DNA from: Berberis thunbergii
Lineage: Eukaryota > Streptophyta > Magnoliopsida > Ranunculales > Berberidaceae
NCBI GenBank assembly: GCA_003290165.1
Contig: QNQO01008281.1
Location: 1 to 64,000, forward strand
Reading direction: 5' to 3'
DNA length: 64,000 bases
Positions 35,156-46,444 of the stretch are shown here, in pieces. Position 1 is the first letter of the stretch. Each line of letters starts with the position of its first letter. Below the pieces are notes generated by a model. That model had not been told where the DNA came from, did not search any database, and saw only the letters and a program-made list of their open reading frames with translations. The translations under genes were made by a program, and so were the position numbers.

Positions 35156-36233
35156 TAGGGGTGGGCAAACGAGTTGAGAAACTGCGGTTCCAAACCGAAC
35201 CGGACTATTTTACCTAAAACGGTTTAATCATTTATAAATTCAATTTTTATTTTATAAATGATTAAACGATTCGATTCAGTTCTAGAACCGTTTTAAACCC
35301 AGCCACCACTCCACGATCTGATTTATAACCCTAACACCCCCAATCTCATCCTCTCTCACTCTCACTCTCATCTCAGATCTTCTTATTAGCATGTATCCCG
35401 AGTTGTGCGAAATGTTGAAGATTTTCTCTAATCAACTTAGCTTCGCCCACTGATGCTTCTTCAAGTATAACGACGGTGATTCTCAAAGAAGGTTGTGAAG
35501 TGTAGTTACAGGATTTTCTCTTGCTGGCTAGTTCTTGCATCAAGGAAGCCCAGTGACCACCTAGACCAATTTCGAAGTCAATTATGTGGATGAACATTGA
35601 ACCTTCTAAAGCTTCCAGAAAGGCTTGATTTGCGGTGAAGTTGGCGAACATGGTGATTGCTGAAATATCTGAAAATGATTTGTAAGCTTTGATTTTGTGG
35701 ACGATCTCGGAGTTGGAGAGATGGTGGGAAGGCGAGGAGCTGAAGAGGAGAAGCTGAAAAGCTTCTTTGAAGTAAAAAACAACACGTTAGAGGGGTAATG
35801 AGATTTGATTTTCTTGAAAATAAACAAAAGTAGCCAATGATTCATACCATACTCTGTCCAAAGACAGATTTTCTTGCAGATTTTCTTACATGTTTCTTTC
35901 ATTTTTTGTTTTGCAGATATGGATTGTGAGCAAAGGAAAAAGTTATACAATGGAATCACAATGTATCCTGATGGTTGCTTTGGCCTTATCCAATATCAAA
36001 GTTCTTTAGCATAGCCCAAGCCCTTGCTTTTAGGTGTTTATCTGATGATGATCGCCAGAGTTTTCAATGAACCGTTTGGAACTGTAGGAATCGTACCGTT
36101 GTAAATGATTTAAGTTAGGTTCGGTTCCAATGTTCAAAATGGAGGAACCGATCCGGATCGGAACCGATAAAATTTAAACGGTTCGAGTTAGGTTCCTCAA
36201 AATTTGGAAACGATCTGAACCGTGCCCACCCTA
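35156..36233. mobile_element. hAT-like element carrying a GRAS gene fragment (Pack-type)
   Basis: The ends are TAGGGGTGGGCAAACGAG and, inverted, TAGGGTGGGCACGGTTC. Flanks are GTGAAGTA (35148-35155) and GTGAAAGT (36234-36241), alike apart from one base shift, as expected for an 8-bp hAT duplication. Both subterminal regions contain AACCGAACCGG / CCGGATCGG / AACCGTTT motifs in inverted orientation. The centre is not transposon sequence but a piece of a GRAS transcription factor gene on the minus strand (35373-35800). Confidence 0.75.
35373..35800 (-). pseudogene. fragment of a GRAS transcription factor gene (SCL6/HAM-like)
   Basis: About 140 residues read on the minus strand: FYFKEAFQLL, then SEIVHKIKAYKSFSDIS, MFANFTANQAFLEAL, the VHIID-type core IHIIDFEIGLGGHWASLMQE, and later LIRENLQHFAQLGI. 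These are consecutive blocks of the GRAS leucine repeat I/VHIID/leucine repeat II region and are closest to the SCL6/SCL22/SCL27 (HAM) group. The N-terminus and the PFYRE and SAW regions are missing, a stop closes the frame at 35373 and stops lie upstream of the block. No intron interrupts it, but HAM genes usually lack introns. It sits entirely within the hAT-like ends, so it is best explained as captured host DNA. Confidence 0.8.
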
Positions 36234-36385
36234 GTGAAAGTACATCAAATTCGACAACTTCGCTTCATTGATCCACTAGCTGAGCAACAAGACATGTAAG
36301 CTTTTAGTGAATATGAAATCCTTGCTGCAATTAAGGCAAAATGAAGAAGGAGATAATCCCTAGGATTACAATACAACAATACTAA

Positions 36386-36612
36386 CGGGGGGTATTCAAT
36401 CATGTATTTTAATAGATTCTGAAAGATTTTAAAGTCTATTAAAATATAGGGGTATTCAATTAAGGATTTAAAACAATACAATAAAATTCAGGGGTATTCA
36501 ATCATGGATTTTAAATGATTGTTTTATAATCCATTAAAATCATGGGGTATTCAATCATGGATTTTAAACAATACAATAAAATTTAGGGGTATTCAAACAA
36601 CATGGGATTTTA
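36386..36612. repeat. array of five Harbinger-type terminal motifs
   Basis: GGGGTATTCAATCATGGATT or close variants occur near 36387, 36449, 36490, 36544 and 36585, with CAATACAATAAAATT between some of them. The array suggests repeated insertion or end duplication at one site. Confidence 0.75.
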
Positions 36613-36738
36613 ATGGATTTGTTGACTTGATGGACTTTGAAGGATTTATTTGTGAAAGATATAAATATCAAAGTCATTTCCAAATCCGGCCTGTTACCCT
36701 CTAATTTCAAATACAACTCTCTCTCTCGTTCTGTTCTA

Positions 36739-36810
36739 ATGGCTGCTTCATCAATCTCTGCAACCCTTTCACTTCTCCAACTCACCAACCCCATTCTCCC
36801 TCCCTCCTAA
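36739..36810 (+). pseudogene. short transit-peptide-like open frame
   Basis: ATG at 36739 opens 23 codons starting MAASSISATLSLLQLTNPIL and then a stop, after a CT-rich leader typical of plant 5' untranslated regions. The Ser/Ala/Leu-rich composition suits a plastid transit peptide start, which makes it a candidate captured 5' gene end. It is too short to identify. Confidence 0.25.
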
Positions 36811-36939
36811 TCGATCTGAAACTCTGAAAACCCTTATTTCAGGAGAGAAAAGAAATCGAAAACCAGTCAATAATAGCACAACATCCATTTGAAAGCTGAA
36901 GAAATAAACCAAACAAAAACAAGAAGATAAAGAGATAAA

Positions 36940-37443
36940 TCAATGATGAGAAGGAGAAGAAAAAATGAAGATGTGAATGTGATCGATGAAGCTAACATCT
37001 TGGGGCCTATCTTTCCTTTTGACATACCCTTTAGCCTCTTCTTGGGTGTACTCAAAAAACCCCTTTTCTCCATTCCTCCTCCACATCTCCTCAGCAAAGT
37101 TTCTGTGCCCAAAATACGCCTCCACCTCCTTGCCATTGTTATCTTCTTCTTCTGCTACTCCTCCTACTACCTTTACCTTGATGGGGTAACCTCTCGTAAT
37201 GCCTCCGTGTGATCCCTTCCAACTCATCCATCCGAGCCAGACCGAGTTGAGATACACAGTATAGCTCACCACAGACTCGGTGACCAAGGCTAGGGAAGTT
37301 GATAAGGAAAGGGACTCGGTAAGGACCACAGACGAGAGGGTATTTGGTTACTGTTTGATGGACGCCCAGATAAACTGCATCCCCTGTAGGGATTAGATCT
37401 TGGATGAGGCAGTGGTTGGAGTTCCATATGTGAAGATTAATCG
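36940..37443 (-). pseudogene. AIG2-like (gamma-glutamylcyclotransferase fold) pseudogene
   Basis: The minus strand reads LIFTYGT, then in a second frame [67 protein letters not shown], and after another frame change [48 protein letters not shown] and a stop at 36940. This follows plant AIG2-like proteins (Arabidopsis At3g02910 type) nearly end to end. The catalytic-type Glu of this fold is present in DELEG. About 14 bases are missing after the YGT motif (which should continue LKRGF), and one extra base lies near the YERLP/IKVKV join, so two frameshifts break it. The start codon is not evident. It lies divergently from the Agenet gene, 246 bp away. Confidence 0.8.
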
Positions 37444-37688
37444 TCTCTCTTTCACACTCTCTCTTTTCGACACAGAGAGACAACAAAGCAAAGCGAAGCG
37501 AAGCGGAAGCAAAAGATGCAGCAGCAGCAGAGTGATGATGGGAAATTGTGGTATCAACAGTGTCTTGAACACTCTACTTCTCAAATTCATCAAAACCCCA
37601 TTACTCATAACTCTCAAAAGTTTCAACCTTTACCACCCCTTTGACCCTCACAAGCTGTGTTTCTATCTGAAACCCCTTTGATCCATCA

Positions 37689-39459
37689 ATGGAGTGTAGC
37701 TTACACTTCAATGAAGGAGATGAAGTTGAAGTCACAAGCCAAGAAAAGGGGTTCATTGGGTCATGGTACATTGGGACCATTATCCGCCCTTCTGAACGAA
37801 CAAAAAAAAGAGTTTCTTGGTTGAGTACCATACACTGAAAGAGGAGAAAAATGGGTTAACCCCACTGAGAGATTTTGTTCCTGGGTCTGACATCAGACCC
37901 AGACCTCCTTCAGAGATCACTCCATTTTTTCAGTTGAATGACGAGGTTGATGCATACTACAATGATGGGTGGTGGCAAGGAGTGATTATCAAAGTTCTTG
38001 ATGGTTGTAGATATGCTGTGTATTTCTCTCCTACTAAAGAGGTGATGGAGTTTGGACAGTCTGAGTTGAGGAGTCACTTGGAGTGGGTTGATGGAACTTG
38101 GGTTAGGTCTCAAGATAGGGTAAGTTTTTGTTTTTTGGTCTGATTTGAGTTTCATATAATGGGTGCACTGTTCTTACCAACCACTGTATCTTATTTTTTT
38201 GGCAAATTTGTATGGTTTATTTAAGTTCCAAGAATGGAAGATTATGAGGTTAGTTTTCTTTCGTAGTCCCAATTTATGCAGTTATGATGAGTTACTAATC
38301 TCTTTACAATTTAAACAGATTAGGTTTTTGTTTGTTCTTAAACTCTGAATTCTTCTCGGTTTCTCAGCATTTTGAGATTTAAACGTCTAATTTATACTAT
38401 ATGTGAGATCTGATGTTTCTAATTAGGGTTTAATATATTTAAAATTAGCTTCTAATCCTGTATGCTGAGTGATTTCAGTTGTTGTGAAAATGTGGATTTG
38501 GTAGATTTATGCATAATGATATTGACACCAGCATTATATAGATTTTTATTTGAATTTGAGGTATGTAAATTAGGTTCTTGATTTGAATAATCTCATTTTA
38601 CTCGTGTTATCATCGATACAATACTTTGCATATTTCTATCCTTAAGAGCTTACACTATGGTCATGTAAAGTGTTACTATGGTCATGTAAAGTGTTATTGT
38701 TCTTTACATTGAAACAGTACCCTGCAATTCTTGTTGATTGGATTTCTTGTAATTTTTTGGATTGCTTCCCATTTTATATTATGAGAGCATGCCAATTATT
38801 GAACTGCAGGTTGAAGAAAAAAAGCAAGCGGCAGCAGACGTTTTGTATCAGTATTCACAATTTGTTATGGTGTGCATTGGGGAACGTGTTCGACCTTGCG
38901 ATCTGAGGTTGCATTTGATGAAGGTTTGTTCTTGTCAAAGATCGCAATAACTACTTTCTTTAGTACACTTGAAAAGAAATGGTGCCTCGTCGGCTTTTAT
39001 TTTTATTTTTATTTTTTGTACTAGTATACTGCATAGAGTCGTATGAATTCCTATGGCTACTACTCATGTCATGGAAATATATTGCCTTTCGATGCAACGA
39101 ATATGGTATCTATAGTTTGAACCGTACTGCTAGTGCATATACGATGCTTGGGAGTAAAGCCATGTAAGCTTCACTTCTCTGAACCTTTCACAGTTTATAA
39201 GCGTCACTGTGGCAATTCACAACGTTCATGTAGAACTTCCATACTGCCATTGGTGATTTCATGGCATCATTTGCATGTTTGAATTATCTTAGATCAATTA
39301 CTGAGGTGATAGTGTGTCATTTTCCAGGAGATTTCAGGCATGCCAACTTCTTTGAAGCGGGGACCTTCAGTTAGAGGGCGTTCTCCTGATGCAGTTGGTG
39401 AACCATCAAGCTCTAGTGCCATGATAGAAAACAAGGGAGACAATTCTCAAGCACTCTAG
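37689..39459 (+). CDS. small Agenet/Tudor-like domain protein, three exons, one frameshift
   Basis: Exons 37689-38119, 38810-38923 and 39328-39459, all with GT-AG introns. The protein starts MECSLHFNEGDEVEVTSQE, with an Agenet unit (GSWYIGTII... FLVEYHTL... TPLRDFV) and a second one (FFQLNDEVDAYYNDGWWQGV... YAVYFSPTKEVMEF... LRSHLEWVDGTWV). The short C-terminal exons (YSQFVMVCIGERVRPCDLR, then a Ser/Arg-rich tail) end at TAG 39457. Paired plant Agenet units are Tudor-like and bind methylated histone or RNA ligands. Exon 1 lacks one base at the A run 37802-37809; with one more A it would be exactly 144 codons and the whole about 225 residues. The rest is clean, so a sequencing error is as likely as a true lesion. 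It lies within Harbinger-type ends. Confidence 0.72.
38653..38696. repeat. tandem duplication in intron 1 of the Agenet gene
   Basis: The 21-bp phrase TACTATGGTCATGTAAAGTG T occurs twice in direct succession. Confidence 0.8.
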
Positions 39460-40055
39460 GCACAAGAAACATGTAAGGCAACATCCAAGTCATCCATTAG
39501 AATCAATTACTTCTTTCATTGTTTCGTGTGCATCATTTGCTTTCATTAGGATCAATTAATTCTTTCATGGCATCATTTGCATGTTTGAATTAATTTTTTA
39601 ATGAGGGGCTAATGGCCTTGTAAAATTTTTATTTATTTTTACAAAGAAAATCTGTTGAACCTCCTCCTCTAAAAAAAAAAAAGGCGCCAGTTTTATTGCC
39701 AAGCTGCACGACATACTGTCATGCATGATTTGACCATTGTAGTTAAGGCGGAGGCGAGGCGGACGATGTAGGTGACGTTATTTCATAACTTCCTATGATT
39801 AATAACATATTCATAAGAATTTACAGAAATTTATAAGAATCAATAGAAATACATAACAATCCTTTATACAATTCAGAAAATCCAATAATAAAAATCCATT
39901 AAAATCCAGTGGATTTGTAAATTTCACAAAATCCAGTCACTTAAATCCATTAAAATTCAGTGAATTCTGTAAAGTCTTTCAGACTCTATTAAAATCCATG
40001 AGATTTAAAGTCTTTCAGACTCTATTAAAATCCATGATTGAATACCCCCCTGTAA

Positions 40056-42243
40056 AAGTTTCATTCCAAGAAACTACAAACATTCTTGAGAAACTAAAAT
40101 TTCGACAACAAGGTGTCTAAATTTATGAATTATCATGTTTGCGCAAGCTCAAAGACGTGGAATCAACTTTAATCAATAAATCATGGTCCTAGACGACTTT
40201 ACAGAAATGTTTATTATATCTTAAATTTTATTGTTACATTACATATATTTTTTGTCGACTAATAATTGTTACTACGTTGAGGCAAATTTCTTAAGACGTG
40301 AAGTAAAAAAATTATAACTTATTGCAATGTTGAGTTTATTCCTATTTATAATTGGCTTAAATTAAAGTCACAATTTTTTTATTACTACATGGAGGTTATT
40401 TCTATATATAATATCGTTATATAGAGGTTTTACTATAGATCTTATATGTAGGCTGTAAATTTCCCCCATTCATCCTTACATCAAGATTTGTAAAGAGTCG
40501 GGGACAATTTTTTTGCCACGTCAATTGTTTTTAAGTATTTTTTTATCCGTTAATTCCTCCACCCCAGATGTCGTCGGCAGGGTTCAAACTCAATATACTA
40601 ACTTTGTTATCAAAAGTACTTCAATATGTTAATGATTATTTCATTAAAATTTGTAAAAATTATCAATAAAATTAATCTATTAAAAATGACAATTATCAAA
40701 TAATATAAAACTCAAAAGGAGAACAAAATTTACTAGATTTTGTATTGTTTTCTTTCATGGTCTAATTTAATAGGTTGATTAAAAGCTAATTACACAATAC
40801 GGGTGTTTAACAGGCATGCATAGATAACATTTGCAATATACATGTTAACTACTATATATACAATTTGCTTCAAGTCTGATACTTATTCGGTTAATCTAGG
40901 AACCAAAATCATAATTCTCTATCTTTATAACATAATTTTTGTCTCGGGTACAAGACTTATAAAGTTAGTCACTAGTATGATATTTCATTTTATTTTTAAC
41001 CTCGAAGATGATTAAGAAAATACAAATTGGCAAAACTTAAAACTATTATATTTCTAATGATGGGGGGGAATTTTGATTCCAAAAAGCATAAATAGTAGCA
41101 TCGAATTATAATAAAATATTTGCAAGTGTTATTTTTCACGGAGTTGTAAGAATAATTAAGGAAGTAATTTTTTTTTCTTTTTAACATTCATTATGCAAAC
41201 ATTTAATTAATATTCATTGACCTTTTGTTTTGCAAGGCAAGCAAGCAGGGTTGAAGGGACCATACCCTATTTATTATAAATGAAAAAAAAATCAAGATGA
41301 AGGATATACCCGATCCTTCTACAAGGAAAAAAAAAATACTTGCAACACTAACAAGGTCATACCCTAAAACCAAGAAAAATAAAAACTAACAAAACAAAAC
41401 TACCGTAAGGGTTACATTTTAGTAATCAACTTGGACACCTTCTTGATATGTATGGATGGATTCAAAGATAACAGTTTGTACTATAACTATTTTTTATTCA
41501 CTAAATAATATGTCATTGTCGACAAGAAGAGAACGAAGTTAATTAGATAACAAATTTTGGCACTGGAGAATAAAAAGGTTGTAGTTTATCAATAGTAATT
41601 TTCATACTATAGCGATTTAGTCTTTATCTACTACTTAAAAGTAACAAATAACTGAAAGTAAATAAAATTGCTAGCAATAACAACTTGATAATTTTTTATT
41701 ATCATATTATATATTATTGATTTAGTAAGAAAAACTATAAGCGACATACTTGGCTAAATCGAGACACATGGCAACACAACCATTAAAATACATTGTGACT
41801 CTTCATGCGAGTCATACTACAATAAGATTGTATCAGCAAGAAAAAGACTATAACAACAAGACTTTTATTATGATCTCATCTTACAAGCTAGATAAGGAGC
41901 GTTTTGAGTTAATCCCCTTGCGAATTTAAGAATTAGTGTTATTTATTTATTTTTTGCAAAAGGCAAGTTGGGGTTGAAGGGGCTCCACCCATATATTAGA
42001 AAAAAAGGAAAATACAATCAAGCAGAAAAAACGCGCATCATTGGCAACCTAGTTGGGTTTACTTCTTTTTTGGTAGAGATCATTCATTCATTTTCTTCCA
42101 TGTTGTAGCATTTTTTTTTATGACGTTGGGTGGTGATATTTGCCGCTTTGTTGGCTGAGACACTTTATACTTCATCTTCATATTCCTGAAACAGTGTAAG
42201 AAAATGATTAAAAAAAACAACAACAACAATGTTGATAAGATAA
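40056..42243. other. stretch without a recognisable gene, with two LINE-type 3' tails
   Basis: AT-rich. Minus-strand tails matching 6886-6945 occur at about 41230-41290 (GCAGGGTTGAAGGGACCATA) and 41955-42000 (GTTGGGGTTGAAGGGGCTCC), each beside an A/T-rich run. GGCAGGGTTCAAACTCAAT at about 40578 is B-box-like, but without an A-box. No genes are recognised. Confidence 0.4.
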
Positions 42244-42252
42244 TTTAATTAA

Positions 42253-44680
42253 GGGTTATTTGCACTTTCCCCCTATAATATATGTTTTATTCAGTTTTGC
42301 ATTCAATTATTATTCATATTGCATTTTTTCCTTAAGACTAGCCGTCAACGTGCTTTGACCATCTGTTTTCAAAAACAGATTACCAAAATACCCCTAAAAA
42401 TCAAATGCTGAAATTGAATATTCGTATCTCGAACATCTTATCTCAAGAAATCTAACGGTCCAAACTTAATCTCACACGTCTCTAGGTAAATATAACGGTC
42501 CAATTTTAAATGTGTGCGCATTTTGAGGAAAATCTAACAATTCGGCACACATCTCGATAAAATCTATTGATCCAACACGCATCTCGCGGAAAATCCATCG
42601 ATCCAGTATGCATTTCAAGAAAATCTATGATTCATATTTATCCGTGCACGCATCTCAATAAATTTGACGTCTAAATAAATAATAAATTATCGGCAATAAC
42701 TTAACCCCATGAAATAAAGGGTGTTTTGCACTTTACCCCTATTATACATAGCTAATTAATAAATAGACTCATCATTAATCACTATTACAATTACCCCTCT
42801 TGACTAGTAGTCAACGTCCATTGACCGTCCATTTTTTAAAGCAGATTACCAAAACTGCCCCTCAAAAATCAAAGGCTAAGATTGAATATTTCGTACCTCA
42901 AACATCTCATCTCGAGGAAAATCCTAATGCCCAACTGAAATCATAATCGTATCTCCAGAAAAATCCAACAGTTGATATAAAAAAAACTTTCATATTAAAC
43001 AACTCATCTCGAATAAAATCTAACAATCCAAATTTAATAGTGCACACGTCTCTAGCTAAATCAAATGGTTCAAATTTAATTATGCACGCATCTTGAGAAA
43101 AATTTGACGATTTCATTCGCATCTCGAGAAACCTAACGTTTCGGATTTATTCATGCATGCATCACGAGGAAATCTGGCGTCTGAATAAATTTTAATTTAA
43201 TTTTGCCATTAACCCCATAAAATAAATTATTGGCAATAATTTAATCCCATAAAATAAATTTGAATTTTATTTTGCCCCTTGAAACAGAACAGACCTGAGA
43301 GATGATCAAGAAAAATTTGATTATCTTCCTTTTTATCCTTCATCTTCCTTCTCTATCTTGCAGCCTTGCCACCACCTCCCCCTTCATACTCATTCCTCCA
43401 CTTCATCCTTTATCCACTTCCTCTACTTCTTCCTTCCCCCTTTGTTTCACAACCAATATAATAAAGTTAGGGCTTTATTCTTCATTCCTCCACTTCCTCT
43501 ATCTCCTTACTTCATTTTCCTCCCTCCTCGTTAATTTCTCAAGTCTGTTCTGTTTCAGGGGGCAAAATTAAATCAAAAATTATTTAGACATCATATTTCT
43601 CAAGATGTGTGCCAAACCATTAGATTTTACTCGAGATGTGTATTTGACCATTAAATTTGCCTTGAGATGCATTTATAATTAAATTTGGACCATAGATTTA
43701 TCTAGAGATATGTGTACTATTAAATTTGGATCTTTAGATTTTCCTCGAGATGAGATTTTCGATATATGAAATATTTAATCTCAGCCTTGATTTTTCATGG
43801 GCATTTTGGTAATATGTTTTGAAAATTGACAGTCAATAGACGTTGACCTCTAGTCAATGGGGTAATTGTAATAGTGATTAATGATGAGTCTACTTATTAA
43901 TTAGTTATGTATAATAGGGAGCAAAGTGCAAAATACCCTAAAATAAATTTGAATTTAATTTTGCCTCCTGAAACATGACAGACCCAAGAGATGATCATGA
44001 AAATTTTGATTATCTTCCTACTCCTCCCTTATCTTCTTCATCCGCTATTTCGCAGCCTCGACACCGCCTTCCCCTTCATCCTCCCTCCTCTTCCTCATTC
44101 ATCCTCCTCCCTCCTATGTTTCACATACCCCTATAATAAAGTTAGAGCTTAAATATTCATTCCTCCACTTCCTCCTTCCTTCCCCTTCATGTTTCAGGTT
44201 TGTTCTGTTTCAGATGGCAAAACTAAATTAAAATTGATTCATAATGATAAATTTCCTCGAGATGCGTACTAAATCGGCATATTTTCTCAATGTGTACCGA
44301 ATCGCTAGATTTCATCGAGATGCGTGTATAATGAAATTTGGAATTTTAGATTTACCTAGAGATGTGTATAGATTAAATTTGGATCGTTAGATTTTTTTCG
44401 AGATGAGTTGTTTAAGGTGAAAGTTTTTTAAATCAACAGTTGGATTTTCCTCGAGATATAATGTCAGTTAGGTATTTGGATTTTCTCGAGATCATATGTT
44501 CGAGATACGAAGGATTCAATCTCAACCTTTGATTTCTCATAGGTATTTTGGTAATCTGTTTTGAAAACAAACGGTCAAGGTACGTTGATTGCTAGTCTTA
44601 ATAGGAAAATGCAATATGAATGATAATTAGGTGCAAAGCTGAATAAGACATATATTATATGAGGGAAGTGCAAATAACCC
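42253..44680. mobile_element. outer foldback Mutator-like element
   Basis: The ends are GGGTTATTTGCACTTTCCCC and its inverted counterpart ending GTGCAAATAACCC. A perfect 9-bp duplication TTTAATTAA flanks it (42244-42252 and 44681-44689), as in Mutator-like elements. The inverted arms are hundreds of bases long and built of loose repeats of CATCTCGAGGAAAATCTAAC-like phrases. The centre holds a pyrimidine-rich loop (about 44000-44200). Removing the nested inner copy leaves about 1.2 kb. No transposase is present. Confidence 0.85.
42719..43938. mobile_element. inner foldback Mutator-like element, same family, nested
   Basis: Ends GGGTGTTTTGCACTTTACCC and, inverted, GGGTATTTTGCACTTTGC. The flanks TGAAATAAA (42710-42718) and TAAAATAAA (43939-43947) match at 8 of 9 bases. 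Length is 1.22 kb, the same as the outer copy without its insert. The arms carry the same phrases as the outer copy, including CTTGAAACAGAACAGACCTG, and its inverse near 43535. The loop (43300-43545) is CT-rich and reads like a signal-peptide protein on the plus strand, which I take as chance. Confidence 0.85.
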
Positions 44681-44689
44681 TTTAATTAA

Positions 44690-45107
44690 ACATGTATTTT
44701 CATAAAATTTAATCCATCGTCAATGGTTAATTCTAGAAAAATGTTATTGAACCAAATAGATTTATTTAATGTACTTTTATTTATTTCGAATTAAAAAAAG
44801 AGATAAATCTACGGTAAGACTTATTGATAAATAATAAATATTAAATGATACATAGTATAAGACACAAAAGATGCATTCACAAAACAAAACATATTGCAAA
44901 TATAAGTGAAAAAGTTATTGTGTATTACCAATGAGTTTCCTTTTTTGTGATAACATAAAATCATTCCTATTGTCAATATTAACTGAACCGGTAGACTCAA
45001 TTTCCATGGTAAAGGCCTCAACTTAGTCTAACAACTATCATAAAATAATGAGATTTGTAACGAGAAAAAATTGAACTCTTAGAATTCAAAAGTACCAATC
45101 AGTCATG
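44690..45107. other. stretch without a recognisable gene
   Basis: AT-rich DNA between two transposons. Nothing else is seen. Confidence 0.5.
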
Positions 45108-45115
45108 CACGCACG

Positions 45116-45714
45116 CAGGGCGGATCTACTAAGGGGCGAGAGGGGGGGCCTCAACTTTCAAAATATTTTTATTAAATATTTAGCTTTACAAAAAAATCAA
45201 TTATATAATGTATAATACAATATGATAATTGTGTATTCAAAAATTTCAACATTTCTTTGTTATTGTAGTGGTTTGAAGTTTAATACTTTTAGTTAACAAT
45301 CAGTTTTCAATGCAATTTTATTAGTAATTACTAACATTAAAACATTGTTTGGTTTAATAAAAACTTTTTTTGGTTCTCTTGGAGCGTATGATTTTTTATG
45401 ACTATTGACAATTATTATTTCTGTCATTGTGACATGCTTCTACTTTTTTTTCAATGTAGTTTTATATGTAATTGCAAATATTAAAAAAATCAATTGTTTG
45501 TTCACAAGTGGTATAAAACCTCTACAAAAAATATTTGAAATTAATACTTAAAATAATAACTATATAATTCAATGAAAATATATACCATTAGCCAACTCAT
45601 ACAAAATTTGAGGCTCACATAAACCATTTTTCTATGAAATTGTATTAGGATCTTATTATGTTCACAAATTTTAGATTTTTTAAGCTTCAACTAGATACTT
45701 ATCTTAATTATTTT

Positions 45715-45795
<81 letters not shown>

Positions 45796-46036
45796 TTGCT
45801 TTTTTCCCTTGCTAGGGTTATCGATATTGTGACATTATTTTGGCTTAAAATTGGATTGCATTGGATTCAATTTGGTATATGGAATGTACTTTTAGTTGTA
45901 TTTTTTTTATTAGTTATTAGCTTAGGTAGGATTTTTTTTTTGTTCCATAACTACTATTATCAATTAATAACTATTTGTCATTTCGCCCCTGCCCACCCCC
46001 CCCCCCCCCCCGAACAAAATCCTAGGTCCACCACTG
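45116..46036. mobile_element. non-autonomous hAT element with CAGGG(G)CGGA ends, copy 2
   Basis: Begins CAGGGCGGATCTACTAAGGG and ends CCTAGGTCCACCACTG. The 8-bp flanks match at 7 of 8 bases (CACGCACG at 45108-45115, CACGCACA at 46037-46044). It belongs with the copy at 31174-31967. Inside are a (TA)n run of about 77 bases (45718-45794) and a run of 16 C (45996-46011). Confidence 0.78.
45718..45794. repeat. (TA)n microsatellite
   Basis: About 38 consecutive TA units inside the hAT element. A further (TA)n run follows outside it at 46064-46085. Confidence 0.97.
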
Positions 46037-46388
46037 CACGCACACACACACACACCCACATGTGTATATATATATATATATATATACAAGAAAATCGAGT
46101 TTGATGCTACAATTAATGCTAAAAATTTGGGTGACTAAAACAACTAAAATTTATTAATAACAATGTTGAATGTAAACTTTGCGTTATTAGTTTATGTAAA
46201 CTGAAAGTTTATGGATAGATCATTTGAGTAGCACACCATATCATAATTGAAGAAAATACAATCAGTGGAATTAGTTTGCTAATAAAGAAAAATAACTAAG
46301 TGTATAAATGAAACATTTTCATCGTGAATGAAAGTGAGTTCAACCTCGAGTGTAGATATTAGCCGAAATCAAATGACATTGTTATAAA

Positions 46389-46390
46389 AA

Positions 46391-46443
<53 letters not shown>
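46389..46443. repeat. (ATT)n microsatellite
   Basis: About 18 uninterrupted ATT units. Confidence 0.97.

Positions 46444-46444
<1 letters not shown>

Larger units (their letters stand above)
36386..40052. mobile_element. segment bounded by PIF/Harbinger-type inverted ends, containing gene sequences
   Basis: The left end reads CGGGGGGTATTCAATCATG, then TATTTTAATAGATTCTGAAA. The right end, inverted, reads CAGGGGGGTATTCAATCATG, then GATTTTAATAGAGTCTGAAA. About 45 bp of inverted terminal similarity is flanked by TAA on both sides (36383-36385 and 40053-40055), the hallmark of PIF/Harbinger. No transposase is visible inside. Instead there are a transit-peptide-like start, an AIG2-like pseudogene and an Agenet gene. 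The left end repeats its terminal motif several times (36386-36610). The alternative is two independent MITEs flanking an ordinary gene. Confidence 0.5.

Noticed and set aside
36940..37486. Two separate overlapping minus-strand proteins
   Set aside because: They are two frames of a single AIG2-like pseudogene with frameshifts.
42380..43150. Repeated CATCTCGAG phrases resembling a CRISPR array
   Set aside because: Repeats are degenerate and irregularly spaced, form the arms of a foldback transposon, and the genome is a plant.
43302..43571. Plus-strand frame resembling a secreted protein with a signal peptide
   Set aside because: It lies in the CT-rich loop of a foldback element. The matching loop of the outer copy does not keep the frame, so the hydrophobic/Ser-rich pattern is a by-product of base composition.
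45658..46104. Open frame with repeated Ile-Tyr
   Set aside because: It is produced by the (TA)n microsatellite and C run inside a hAT element.
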